Part shown: positions 55,598-64,000 of the stretch, piece after piece
Position numbering within the stretch: position 1 is the stretch's first letter
How the letters are laid out: the number at the start of each line of letters is the position of its first letter
Source of the DNA: Devosia submarina
GTDB lineage: Bacteria; Pseudomonadota; Alphaproteobacteria; Rhizobiales; Devosiaceae
NCBI RefSeq assembly: GCF_003056345.1
Contig: NZ_PYWB01000010.1
Span: 56,869 to 120,868 of the forward strand
DNA: 64,000 nt
Direction: 5' to 3'
Made by a program: the position numbers and the translations under genes
Notes under the pieces: model-generated
The model's database searches: none
The model's input: only the letters and a program-made list of their open reading frames with translations
What the model was told of the DNA's origin: nothing

Positions 55598-56659
55598 GTG
55601 CGGGTCCTTGTTACCGGCGGGGCGGGGTTTATCGGTTCAGCTCTGGTGCGCCACCTAGTTCTCACCAAAGGCTACGAGGTTCTCACCGTCGACAAGCTCA
55701 CCTATGCTGGTCACCGCTCGTCCCTCAAACTGGTGGATGAGCGACCCAATCACCGGTTCCTCAAAGCCGACATCTGCAACAGGCAGGCTATGCAGGAAGC
55801 TTTCGAAAGCTTCAAACCCGATCGTGTCATGCATCTGGCGGCAGAAAGCCATGTGGATCGATCCATCACCGCTTCGGAAGATTTCATTCGCACCAACGTG
55901 CTGGGCAGCTTTACGCTGCTGGAAGCGGCGCGGGCCCATTTTGCTGGGCTTGGCCAGGCGGAAAAAGCCAGGTTCCGCTTCCTCCATGTCTCGACGGACG
56001 AGGTCTATGGCTCACTCGGGTCCAATGGTCTTTTCACCGAAGAAACACCCTACGATCCGAGCTCTCCTTATTCAGCGTCGAAAGCTGCCTCGGATCATCT
56101 GGCCAAAGCCTGGGCACGCACCTATGACATGCCGGTTATCGTATCAAACTGTTCCAACAATTACGGACCCTATCATTTCCCAGAGAAGCTGATCCCGCTC
56201 ACCATCCTCAATGCGCTCGAAGGCAAACAACTGCCGGTTTACGGCCGGGGCGAAAACATTCGCGACTGGTTGTATGTCGATGATCATGTCCGGGCGCTCG
56301 ACATGATTGTTGAACGCGGAAGGACCGGGGAAACCTATAATGTTGGCGGACGCAATGAACGGCGCAACATCGACGTTGTTCGCAGCATTTGCGCGGCGCT
56401 CGACAAACGGGTTCCGTCTGCTCGGCCAAGGGAAAGCTTGATCCACTTCGTTCCGGATCGTCCCGGACACGATGCACGCTACGCGATCGATGCGACCAAG
56501 CTTGAAACGGAACTCGGATGGCGCGCGCACGAGGATTTCGAGTCCGGCATCGACAAGACCGTGCACTGGTATCTGGAGAACAGCTGGTGGTGGCAGCCGC
56601 TGCGTGAGCGGTATGCGGGTGAACGACTGGGTATCTTGCCCCAGGTAAGGGCCGGCTGA
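55598..56659 (+). CDS. rfbB: dTDP-glucose 4,6-dehydratase
   Basis: A 353-residue extended [23 protein letters not shown] is the NAD motif, [11 protein letters not shown] supplies the Thr-Asp-Glu catalytic residues, and [14 protein letters not shown] gives the Tyr-x3-Lys. Start is GTG 55598. Its stop overlaps the ATG of rfbD by 1 base. Confidence 0.95.
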   Translation: MRVLVTGGAGFIGSALVRHLVLTKGYEVLTVDKLTYAGHRSSLKLVDERPNHRFLKADICNRQAMQEAFESFKPDRVMHLAAESHVDRSITASEDFIRTNVLGSFTLLEAARAHFAGLGQAEKARFRFLHVSTDEVYGSLGSNGLFTEETPYDPSSPYSASKAASDHLAKAWARTYDMPVIVSNCSNNYGPYHFPEKLIPLTILNALEGKQLPVYGRGENIRDWLYVDDHVRALDMIVERGRTGETYNVGGRNERRNIDVVRSICAALDKRVPSARPRESLIHFVPDRPGHDARYAIDATKLETELGWRAHEDFESGIDKTVHWYLENSWWWQPLRERYAGERLGILPQVRAG

Positions 56660-57587
56660 TGCGCATCGTCGTGACGGGCAAGTCCGGCCAAGTTGCTATG
56701 GCGCTAGCCGAACGAGCTGCCGAACAGAGCGTGACGATGATCCAGATCGGTCGCCCGGAGTTCGACCTTACAGCTCCAGACGGGAGGCTAGACCTTATCG
56801 CCGCAGCAAAGCCGGACGTGATCGTGTCGGCTGCAGCTTATACGGCGGTGGACAAGGCCGAAACCGATACGCAAACGGCGCGGGTCATAAACACCGACGG
56901 CCCCGCAGCCTTGGGTCGATTGGCAGCAGATTTGGCCGTTTCCCTCATTCATCTCTCGACAGATTATGTGTTCGACGGCACCAAATCCGAGCCTTATGGG
57001 GAAAACGACAGGACGAACCCACTCGGCGTCTATGGCGCCACCAAACTGGCCGGTGAACAGGCGATTGCGGCAGCGACAGCCAATCACGCCATCCTCCGAA
57101 CCGCCTGGTATACTCCCCGTTTGGAGCAAACTTTCTCAAGACCATGCTGCGCGTAGGGGTGGAGCAAGCAGAACTGAGGATCGTGGAAGACCAGATCGGC
57201 AATCCGACATCCGCACTCGATCTGGCCGACGCAATCATAATAATGGCTGGCAACCTGCTGAGCCGGCCGGATGACCAAAATCTGCGTGGAATTTTCCACG
57301 TGACTGGAAGTGGCGAGGCGAGTTGGGCGGATTTCGCCAGCGAGATCTTCAGTGCTTGTGCTGACCTGGGTGGCCCAAACCCATCCATCAGGCGCATCCC
57401 AAGCGCCGACTATCCCACACCCGCTAAGCGGCCAGCGAACTCGCGGCTGTCCAATGAGAAGCTCAGGCAGAGGCATGGCATTGTGCTGCCCCATTGGCGC
57501 TCTTCAACGCACGCTATTGTCCGTCGCCTTCTGGGAGCACGCCTCGTGCCAGATCGAAATTCGAGTTCGGAGCGCATTGACCAATGA
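56659..57587 (+). pseudogene. rfbD: dTDP-4-dehydrorhamnose reductase, broken by a one-base frameshift
   Basis: The 5' part (56659-57156) reads [20 protein letters not shown], then LIHLSTDYVFDGTKSEPYGE and the SDR YGATK. It then shifts after ILRTAW at 57106-57108. The conserved continuation VYSPFGANFLKTMLRVG is found intact in the +1 frame to 57587. Restoring one G (TGG-TATAC to TGGGTATAC) rejoins the frames into about 309 residues, the normal length. Either the gene is inactive or the base was lost in sequencing. Its end overlaps rfbA by 4 bases (ATGA). Confidence 0.85.
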
Positions 57588-58453
57588 GGGGCGTTATCCT
57601 CGCCGGCGGCAGCGGCACGCGGCTTTACCCCATCACAAGAGCTGTCTCCAAGCAGCTGATGCCGATCTATGACAAGCCGATGATCTACTTCCCCCTGACC
57701 ACGCTGATGCTGGCGGGGGTGAAAGACATCCTCATCGTCACCACGCCCCAGGACGCCTATGCATTCGAGCGCCTCCTTGGCGATGGAAGCCGGTGGGGCA
57801 TCAACATCAGCTATGCCCAGCAAGCTCACCCAAATGGCATCGCAGAAGCACTGATCATCGGAGCCGACCACATAGCCGGCGGCCAATACGCCCTGATCCT
57901 GGGCGACAACATCTTCTACGGCCACAATCTGCCGGTTCTCCTGCGCACAGCGGCGGCACGCACGAGTGGCGCCAGTGTCTTTGCCTACCATGTAACGGAC
58001 CCGGCACGCTATAGCGTGGTCGAGTTCGACGGGGATGCCAAGGCGCTCAGCATTGAAGAAAAGCCAGCAAATCCGCGCTCTAACTGGGCAGTGACGGGCC
58101 TATACTTCTATGATCAGGACGCTGGAGACATTGCTCGATCTCTCAAGCCCTCTGCCCGCGGAGAGCTCGAGATTACCGACGTCAATCGGACCTATCTGGA
58201 GCGTGGTCAATTATCCGTCGAGCGCATCGGCCGAGGCTATGCTTGGCTCGACACCGGCACGCCGGATAGTTTCCTCGAGGCCTCGCAGTTTGTGGCGACA
58301 TTAGAGAAGCGCCAAGGATTCAAAATTGCCTGCCCGGAAGAAGTGGCATTTCGAATGGACTTCATCGAGTCCGAGCAGCTTGAAGGGCTTGCTGCCGAGT
58401 TCCCCTCCAGTGACTACAGTCGGTATCTCACGAGGCTCTTGGCTATGTCCTGA
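57584..58453 (+). CDS. rfbA: Glucose-1-phosphate thymidylyltransferase
   Basis: A 289-residue nucleotidyltransferase making dTDP-glucose, the first step of the rhamnose pathway. MRGVILAGGSGTRLYPITRA and SKQLMPIYDKPMIYFPLTTL are canonical, GDNIFYGHNL is the metal-binding region, and VTGLYFYDQDA and GYAWLDTGTPDSFLEA follow. Coupled to rfbD by ATGA. Confidence 0.95.
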   Translation: MRGVILAGGSGTRLYPITRAVSKQLMPIYDKPMIYFPLTTLMLAGVKDILIVTTPQDAYAFERLLGDGSRWGINISYAQQAHPNGIAEALIIGADHIAGGQYALILGDNIFYGHNLPVLLRTAAARTSGASVFAYHVTDPARYSVVEFDGDAKALSIEEKPANPRSNWAVTGLYFYDQDAGDIARSLKPSARGELEITDVNRTYLERGQLSVERIGRGYAWLDTGTPDSFLEASQFVATLEKRQGFKIACPEEVAFRMDFIESEQLEGLAAEFPSSDYSRYLTRLLAMS

Positions 58454-58523
58454 GGTGGGACTGTGATCACAAATTTCACAATGCAACGCGCCCCAAATGA
58501 AAGCGGCCGTTCAAAGTAATAGC

Positions 58524-59003
58524 TCTCCAGTTCCTCGACGCTGAAATCGGCGACATGTCCTCGCTCACCCGGAAGGAGCAGGAAGCCGAACTCAATGCTT
58601 CATGGGTGCAGCTGCTCCCTTTGTGGGCATGGACATCAAGGTCGTATCCGAAACCATCACTACCATGAATACGAATCCAAGGTGCTGGCGCTGGCCTTCC
58701 CCGCGCTCACCGGCATCAAGGTCACCCACGACCTGATCGGTGAGGGTGATGTCGTCGAGAAACTGTAGACACAGATGCAGTCCGGTGAAAATATCTACGA
58801 CGCCCATGTCAACGACTCCGACCTGATCGGCACGCACTGCCGCTACAAGCAGGCGCGCAGTCTCACCGACTGGATGGCTGGCGGGGGCGCATCTTTCACC
58901 AACCCCAACCTCAAGCTCGACGACTTCATCGGCATTGACTTCACCACGGCTCCAGACGGCGAGCTCTACCAGCTATCCGACCAGCAATTTGCCAACCTCA
59001 AGT
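58524..59003 (+). pseudogene. Decayed ABC glycerol-type substrate-binding protein gene fragment
   Basis: Piecing frames together gives LTRKEQEAELN, APFVGMDIKVVSETITT, EYESKVLALAFPALTGIKVT, HDLIGEGDVVEKL, a TAG where Gln is expected, TQMQSGENIYDAHVNDSDLI, GTHCRYKQARSLTDWMAGGG, and FTTAPDGELYQLSDQQFAN. This pattern matches the GlpV-like binding proteins of glycerol or polyol importers. One C is missing near 58662 (actaccatgaa), and a frame break lies near 58595. Both gene ends are missing. Partner transport genes are absent. Confidence 0.78.
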
Positions 59004-60173
59004 TACTCTTTTGCTTCCTGCTGAATGTTCCCGCTGCCGCTGTGCCATAAGTTTCTCGAAGAATGTGCGCTGATGTCCCCGTTCTGCGCGAGCCGTCACT
59101 AACCACTACCTTTTGACTTGGGATCAAAGGGGCTCTCCAAGGGGTTGCCAGCAACACGTACGATACATGCCGTGGTGTGATACTGGACCAGCAGTGTGTC
59201 GTATGACCAGCATGATGCCTTTCGCTAGACAACTGGTGCGATCATACTACCCTGCCATCAGGGTCATTCTAGAGAAGGTCCTGGCTGCTTCCCTCAGTCC
59301 CGCGCCGCTACCAAGTTTCCATAGCGCGTGAGAATCACCTCCTCTCCCTCCTCCGCGTTCTTTAGGAGTTCGGTAAGTTGGCCGTTGGCTGCGGTAACAG
59401 AGATTTTCCTGCTGAGCTCCAGTCATTCTCTAGGATGATGGTCCGCATGTGGCCCAGGCCAACGCTATCTGGTATGAGCCAAAATGTGCCTCTCGCTATC
59501 GGCGACTGCGTCTTGAGCCGCAGGGTGGATCAGACCAATTAAGCCGGTTGGTCACCAGGCCCTCATGATGATTCAAGGGACAATGTTTGATCTGCGGCAT
59601 CCGGAGCGATTAACAGGCTATTGTCTAGTGATAACTGACCTCTTTGAAGCACCGGCGGCATAGGGCTGATAGTTGGGCAAATGTCGGGTAACCTCCCATG
59701 GGGGGGACAAGCCTGATCCAGGTCCAGTGCGTCACCCCGGCCAGATGTGCGTCGATATTCCGTGCGAACGATGCTTGTCAGGCGGCACATTGCCCGTCTG
59801 CAAACTACCGCAACGCGTCGGGGTCCAAGATCAACCCGCGCCCAACCGCAAATAGCTCCTCAAGCACATTGTTGAGGCTGAGCATGTCGAACATCAAATT
59901 GGTCAAGGGGCAAACAGGACGTTTGCAGCGTAGCGAGCAGGCCTGTGGTTATGGTTTGATCGTGCTTTAGGCGCCGGATTGCCCTCCAATGCTTTGAAGC
60001 TTAGATGCGCTATTCCCTCAAGCTTGACCCAACCTCTTGATGTTCTGCTGAGGGCAGAGAGGCGAAGAAGCCTACATCAGGCCAATATACGGGTTCGTAC
60101 ATAAGGATCTGGTTGTAGCCTGCACCTATGGGTTCTAAGGTGCCACCGATTCTAGACGTAGAGCGTTTTGCCC
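59004..60173. other. Decayed intergenic DNA, no intact gene found
   Basis: About 1.2 kb of short, frequently interrupted frames with no recognisable domain. The composition shifts from higher GC near the broken binding-protein gene to lower GC toward the glycosyltransferase. No tRNA, terminator or insertion-sequence ends were identified with confidence. Confidence 0.6.
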
Positions 60174-61835
60174 ATGTTCCAAGACCAACCCGTGCGCACC
60201 GTCGTTTTCGTGAGCCATGAGTTTGGTCGATATCGCGGGAATGGGGGGATCAGCATCTATCTGCTGAACCTCATAGACGCGATCCTGGCGCACACCAATT
60301 ACAATATCCATGTAATAACCACCTTTGCTGGCGACTACACTAAAAGCGCCCGTCTTGAAGTGAGTGTCATCAGAGGCATTAGCTTGGCGACTATGGACGC
60401 GGTCGCCAAACTTCTGGTCAAGTTAAACCCCATCTGCGTTGAGGTGAGCGACTGGTCAGGGATGGCCAGTGTCCTGCTTCTGAGGCGTGCTTTAGGACTT
60501 GCTCGTCTGGATTGCCCAGTGGTCGTGAATCACCATACTGGTAGCCGCGAGATATGGGAGTGGGGTGCGGGTACCAGGTTTAGGGAAGCGGCTAACCAAC
60601 ACCTGCGCGCTTACGGGAACCTAGAGCTAACGCAAGCAATGTTTGCAGACGGGCATATTTGCGTATCCGATTTCTTAGCAAAGTACCTCGGCCGCTATTC
60701 CGAAACTGCAGCTGTTGATGTGATCTATCCGAGCTTCCCCATCGCTTCGGATGTTGGCCCGCGCCGACCGAAGCAGGGTTTGAAACTCCTCTGCCTTGGA
60801 AGATTCGAAAACCGAAAACGCCAACAGGACATAATCTTAGCAGTTAATCAACTCGCCGCGGAAGGTGCTCCAGTACACGTGACATTTGCAGGAAACTCCA
60901 TTCCTGACACCGCGCGGCCGATCGACTATCGCGACTTCTGCTATCGCTTGATACCCGTTGAACTTAGGGGGCACTACTCCTTTTACGATTTCGTTGACCC
61001 TAACAAAAGCAGGCACCTCTACGACGATGCAGATGCTTTTTGTCTGCCGTCCAAGTACGAGAACTTTCCTACAGCCGTCATGGAGGCCATTCAAAAAGGT
61101 TTGCCAGTCATAGCGGGTAATACGACAGGGGCGGCTGAAATGATTGGGGATGATAGCCCCCTCATGTTCAACACCAGCGACGGTGCTTCACTCTTATCGA
61201 CCTTACGGCGCGCGCTTGCGATGAGTGACGGCGATCTTCGTGAGGAGCACTCGCGCCAATTTGACCGCCTGAGAAGATTAGTTGATCCAGAGACGTCTGT
61301 ACGTATAAGGATGCAGAAGCTTCAAAGCACTGAACTTCAACATCGGCCTTCCGCACCTGAGTGTAAGCCGATCGTTATACTGTCCGTTAACGATGCAATT
61401 CCTTCTTACATAACTGAGGCGGGATGTGTAGTTGCTAGGACTTCGGAACGTCTGGTTCAATCGGACAACGGGCTGGACACGTTCATCTTCTGCCCATTCA
61501 TTCCTAGCAAGCGGCTCTTCAACTACGTGCTGCAGGTTGCAAAGCGCTCATCGCTTGTTTGCGAAAAGACGCTGATCGGTGTGGCATCGTCGATTGACTA
61601 CTTGCGAGATAGCTTCAAGGCACAGCAACGCTATGAAGGATTCATTATGATAGGGAAGATCCCGGAAATTACGACCAATCCAGATTTCCCGGCAATGAAT
61701 GCTGACATAGTGGCGGATAATCTAAAGCGGCTACCTATCTCGTATTTGTACGATGAGGATGGCTGGATAGCTCCATTCGACTTGGCAATGGTGGGCGCCA
61801 TCAACACTGCAAACTACGCTTTGGAGCGAACATAA
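60174..61835 (+). CDS. GT4 glycosyltransferase with an extra C-terminal domain
   Basis: About 553 residues. TVVFVSHEFGRYRGNGGISI is the GT-B N-terminal donor side. LKLLCLGRFENRKRQQDIIL and CLPSKYENFPTAVMEAIQKG (E-x7-E near residue 296) are GT4 hallmarks. After about residue 390 comes a further 160-residue region starting SAPECKPIVILSVNDAIPSY that is not part of GT4 and is not recognised. Start is ATG 60174, or TTG 60168. First gene of a three-gene lower-GC cassette. Confidence 0.83.
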   Translation: MFQDQPVRTVVFVSHEFGRYRGNGGISIYLLNLIDAILAHTNYNIHVITTFAGDYTKSARLEVSVIRGISLATMDAVAKLLVKLNPICVEVSDWSGMASVLLLRRALGLARLDCPVVVNHHTGSREIWEWGAGTRFREAANQHLRAYGNLELTQAMFADGHICVSDFLAKYLGRYSETAAVDVIYPSFPIASDVGPRRPKQGLKLLCLGRFENRKRQQDIILAVNQLAAEGAPVHVTFAGNSIPDTARPIDYRDFCYRLIPVELRGHYSFYDFVDPNKSRHLYDDADAFCLPSKYENFPTAVMEAIQKGLPVIAGNTTGAAEMIGDDSPLMFNTSDGASLLSTLRRALAMSDGDLREEHSRQFDRLRRLVDPETSVRIRMQKLQSTELQHRPSAPECKPIVILSVNDAIPSYITEAGCVVARTSERLVQSDNGLDTFIFCPFIPSKRLFNYVLQVAKRSSLVCEKTLIGVASSIDYLRDSFKAQQRYEGFIMIGKIPEITTNPDFPAMNADIVADNLKRLPISYLYDEDGWIAPFDLAMVGAINTANYALERT

Positions 61836-61840
61836 CGTTT

Positions 61841-62827
61841 ATGCGTAAGCACTTACTTATCCATGGGCCGCTGAGTTCGTACTCATCGAAGGTGGTAGCT
61901 TTGGGTGTGAAAGCCCTCAACACTCACCTAGTAGACTCCGTAACTATTTCTACCTATTCGACAGACGTGGACAAGGCTCATCAGCTAGTTGCCAGCGCTA
62001 ATGGGAGTCCCGCAAGCATACAAGTGAAAGGCGCCAAGGATGTCAAGAACCCAGGGTTCGCGAACATCAATCGGCAAATAAACCTGGTGCGGGAGGGTTT
62101 GCCTGACACCGAGGCGTTAGTGATCAAACTACGAACCGACCAGACTGTGAATTTTCTCCGACTTGACAGGATCCTCGGCGACAAAACTCAGAAGCTGATG
62201 GAGGGCGCTATTCTAACGACCAACTGCTTTACGAGGCTCGACAGAGGTTATCACCCTTCTGATATGTTTATGGTAGGGTTGGCTTCATCGCTGCGCCTGT
62301 ACTTCCCAGAGGGAGGGTTCCGAGAAACAGAGCTGGACGATGTCCTGGCCATTCGGGCCTCAGTTGAGAACCAACAAGACTCATTCACATTAGATCAATG
62401 GCCGGAAGCTCGACTCTTCCGTAGGTTCATTGCCACTAAAGGGTGGCAAGTAACGGGGACTCGCAACGACAGCTTCGACGCTCTGAGGCGTTGGTGTGTG
62501 ATTATTGACGCTCGACAAGTCGGTATGAGGTGGGAGAAGTTTCTGGGAGGGAACCTCCCCCTTGTCCCATATAGATTCACCATGGAGCCATTCGCCGGAG
62601 GACCCATGGAAGAGGCGCGATGTTATAGAGCCTCAGCATTCGGGACGTGCTCGGAACGCTATAGTGATATGACTGAAATGCTCACTGGACTTATGTGGAA
62701 CCGTATTACACTGGCATATCGTCGCCATGGGAACCTACCAAACACGTTCAAAGCAATTGCGCGGAAGTCTCGCATCGCGAGGAGGGTCCATGGTACCCTG
62801 CTACGGTTAAGGCCTCGCCGCACTTAG
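61841..62827 (+). CDS. WavE-family lipopolysaccharide synthesis protein
   Basis: A 328-residue cytoplasmic protein. MRKHLLIHGPLSSYSSKVVA opens it, and NINRQINLVREGLPDTEALV followed by IKLRTDQTV is the WavE signature, with a nucleotide-sugar-like LRTD motif. A basic C-terminal tail could bind the membrane. WavE proteins take part in LPS core or O-antigen synthesis in Vibrio; the reaction is not established. It starts 5 bases after the GT4 gene. Confidence 0.75.
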   Translation: MRKHLLIHGPLSSYSSKVVALGVKALNTHLVDSVTISTYSTDVDKAHQLVASANGSPASIQVKGAKDVKNPGFANINRQINLVREGLPDTEALVIKLRTDQTVNFLRLDRILGDKTQKLMEGAILTTNCFTRLDRGYHPSDMFMVGLASSLRLYFPEGGFRETELDDVLAIRASVENQQDSFTLDQWPEARLFRRFIATKGWQVTGTRNDSFDALRRWCVIIDARQVGMRWEKFLGGNLPLVPYRFTMEPFAGGPMEEARCYRASAFGTCSERYSDMTEMLTGLMWNRITLAYRRHGNLPNTFKAIARKSRIARRVHGTLLRLRPRRT

Positions 62828-62843
62828 GCGCGAGAAGCATGCT

Positions 62844-63836
62844 ATGGCACGAAAGCGAGTAGGCCTAATCAGGTGTTCCGAAAGCCTGAATATCGGCAAC
62901 AACTTCATCAATGAAGGAGCAAAGAACCTCCTCGCGCAAGCCTTCCATGGCATTGCTGACGAAGTTGAGTTTTTCGAAGTAGAATTCTTCGATAGTTCGT
63001 CCCGAAACGTCGGCTACACCTATCCGTCCGTTGCGCTCACCGGTTCTGCGAAAAACGCCCTTGAGTCTAGTGACCTGATCATCCAGTTTGCAGGTAGCGT
63101 CTTCAACCTTTCTGCTGAACCAGCACTTAGCGAAATTGGCGGCCTTCAAGTCCCAAAGGTTTTGCTAGGTGCCAGTGCGGCCGGATACTGCGAAGAAGAA
63201 CGGCAATTAGTGGAACGGGCAGTGCGTGACTACGACCGCGTAATTCTACGCGATCTTGAGACTGCTGCATATTTTGGATTAGCATCGGCTTCCAACGTCA
63301 TCTCCGGAATAGATATGGCGTTTTTCATAGATCGCTCATTCCTTACAGCTCAAGATCGCTCCTACGCAGTCGTGAACCTAGACCCGATCACCGAACACAC
63401 TGAATCTAGAGACACCTACGTAGAGGAACTGCTGGCCAGGTTCCCAGAAGTTTACGTGGTTGAGAACAGCGCAACTCGGCAGACCCAACATGAGCGTTAT
63501 GTCCACATCGGGGGCTGGAAAGGTCTTTATGGGATGTACGCCAACGCTGGAGAAGTGGTGACTACTCGCGTCCACACCGCGGTGGCTTGTAGTGTAAGCT
63601 GCACACCGTTTCACTATGTTGGTTTGGATGAGACCCATCCTAATGGCAAACGGGCGTCCCTCTTCTCAAGAGTAGGTTTCAAGCTTCAGACTGGCATGCA
63701 GTATGGAACTAATGAGCTTTCTGATTTCAATGCGTATTTGGAGCCACAGAAGAGGTCGATGGTTCACCGCATCCGTTCTGAATTGGTATCATTGGGATTT
63801 AAGCGGAAGCTGTTGCACTCTATCGTCGGCCGGTGA
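62844..63836 (+). CDS. Polysaccharide pyruvyl transferase-like protein
   Basis: A 330-residue protein. GLIRCSESLNIGNNFINEGA is the N-terminal GN-x3-G pattern, and EVVTTRVHTAVACSVSCTPF matches the conserved TTRxHTA segment of the pyruvyl transferase family, which adds ketal pyruvate from PEP to sugars. Sequence identity to characterised enzymes is uncertain. Last gene of the cassette, 37 bases before the IS3 end. Confidence 0.78.
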   Translation: MARKRVGLIRCSESLNIGNNFINEGAKNLLAQAFHGIADEVEFFEVEFFDSSSRNVGYTYPSVALTGSAKNALESSDLIIQFAGSVFNLSAEPALSEIGGLQVPKVLLGASAAGYCEEERQLVERAVRDYDRVILRDLETAAYFGLASASNVISGIDMAFFIDRSFLTAQDRSYAVVNLDPITEHTESRDTYVEELLARFPEVYVVENSATRQTQHERYVHIGGWKGLYGMYANAGEVVTTRVHTAVACSVSCTPFHYVGLDETHPNGKRASLFSRVGFKLQTGMQYGTNELSDFNAYLEPQKRSMVHRIRSELVSLGFKRKLLHSIVGR

Positions 63837-63873
63837 TCGTCTCAGTAGCGCAACTCACCGCTCGACAGCAGTC

Positions 63874-64000
63874 TGGAGTGCGCCCCGTTTCACCGGACAG
63901 GCGGCGATTGGGTTTAAGCACTGAGGCGCAGGAACTCTCGTGGTGAGCGGAACTTGAGCCCGGAGTGCGGGTGAACCTCACAGTAGTCCTCGATCCATCC
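63874..64000 (-). mobile_element. IS3-family insertion sequence, 3' end of transposase
   Basis: On the minus strand 63914-64000 encodes GWIEDYCEVHPHSGLKFRSP, then REFLRLSA and TAA, the C-terminal end of an IS3 orfB integrase (the HPHS/A-L-x-x-RSPREF signature). The outer end is probably tggagtgcgccccgtttcac starting at 63874, a typical IS3 terminal sequence. The rest lies beyond the window. Confidence 0.8.

Overview
The window is a high-GC chromosomal segment from an alphaproteobacterium. It is most likely a member of the Hyphomicrobiales close to Devosia and the rhizobia. This is inferred from an RirA-type iron regulator, a full CtrA-type box, a DUF1045-phnM-phnN block, abundant Gfo/Idh/MocA dehydrogenases and ABC sugar importers, and the style of the intergenic palindromic repeats. 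No 16S rRNA gene is present, so genus is a guess.

Layout. 1-5.2 kb is housekeeping: the end of rplT, then pheS, pheT and a TrmA/RumA-type RNA methyltransferase, followed by a small secreted DUF2147-like protein. 5.8-17.6 kb is a carbohydrate catabolic locus. A leftward operon (Gfo/Idh dehydrogenase, DUF993 aldolase-like protein, TIM-barrel isomerase) faces a rightward operon (CUT1 ABC importer plus two more Gfo/Idh dehydrogenases), with TetR and LysR regulator genes between them. The two operon promoters carry nearly the same palindromic operator at the same distance from the -35 element, so they look like one regulon. 17.6-26 kb holds repeat clusters, a DUF2188 protein, a flavin monooxygenase-like enzyme, an aldo/keto reductase, the tRNA hydroxylase TrhO, an HU/IHF protein, rirA, an ABC-F ATPase and a LacI regulator. 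26-29.3 kb has small ORFans and an orphan phosphonate block (DUF1045, phnM, phnN). 29.4-34 kb has glycerate kinase, a galactose/arabinose-1-dehydrogenase-like enzyme, and an overlapping trio (VOC protein, secreted protein, aldo/keto reductase). 34-39.4 kb is a complete dpp-type peptide importer operon.

40.2-43.3 kb encodes a membrane GGDEF-EAL protein with duplicated PAS domains. 43.4-50.3 kb is a methylmalonyl-CoA pathway operon (pccB, a foreign-looking HEPN-like gene, pccA, methylmalonyl-CoA mutase, epimerase) that converts propionyl-CoA to succinyl-CoA. It is preceded by a gamma-carbonic-anhydrase-like gene and selO. 52.5-54.4 kb has a HAD phosphatase and a SleB-type cell wall hydrolase with a CtrA box upstream.

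55-63.8 kb is a surface-polysaccharide island: rfbC, rfbB, rfbD (frameshifted) and rfbA, then 1.7 kb of decayed DNA containing a broken glycerol-type ABC binding-protein gene, then three lower-GC genes (fused GT4 glycosyltransferase, WavE-family protein, polysaccharide pyruvyl transferase-like protein). The window closes inside an IS3-family insertion sequence.

The strongest candidates for undescribed biology are the two-operon Gfo/Idh-DUF993 sugar regulon with its shared operator, the HEPN-motif gene coupled into the propionyl-CoA carboxylase operon, and the GT4/WavE/pyruvyl transferase cassette. All calls were made by reading the sequence; no database search was run.
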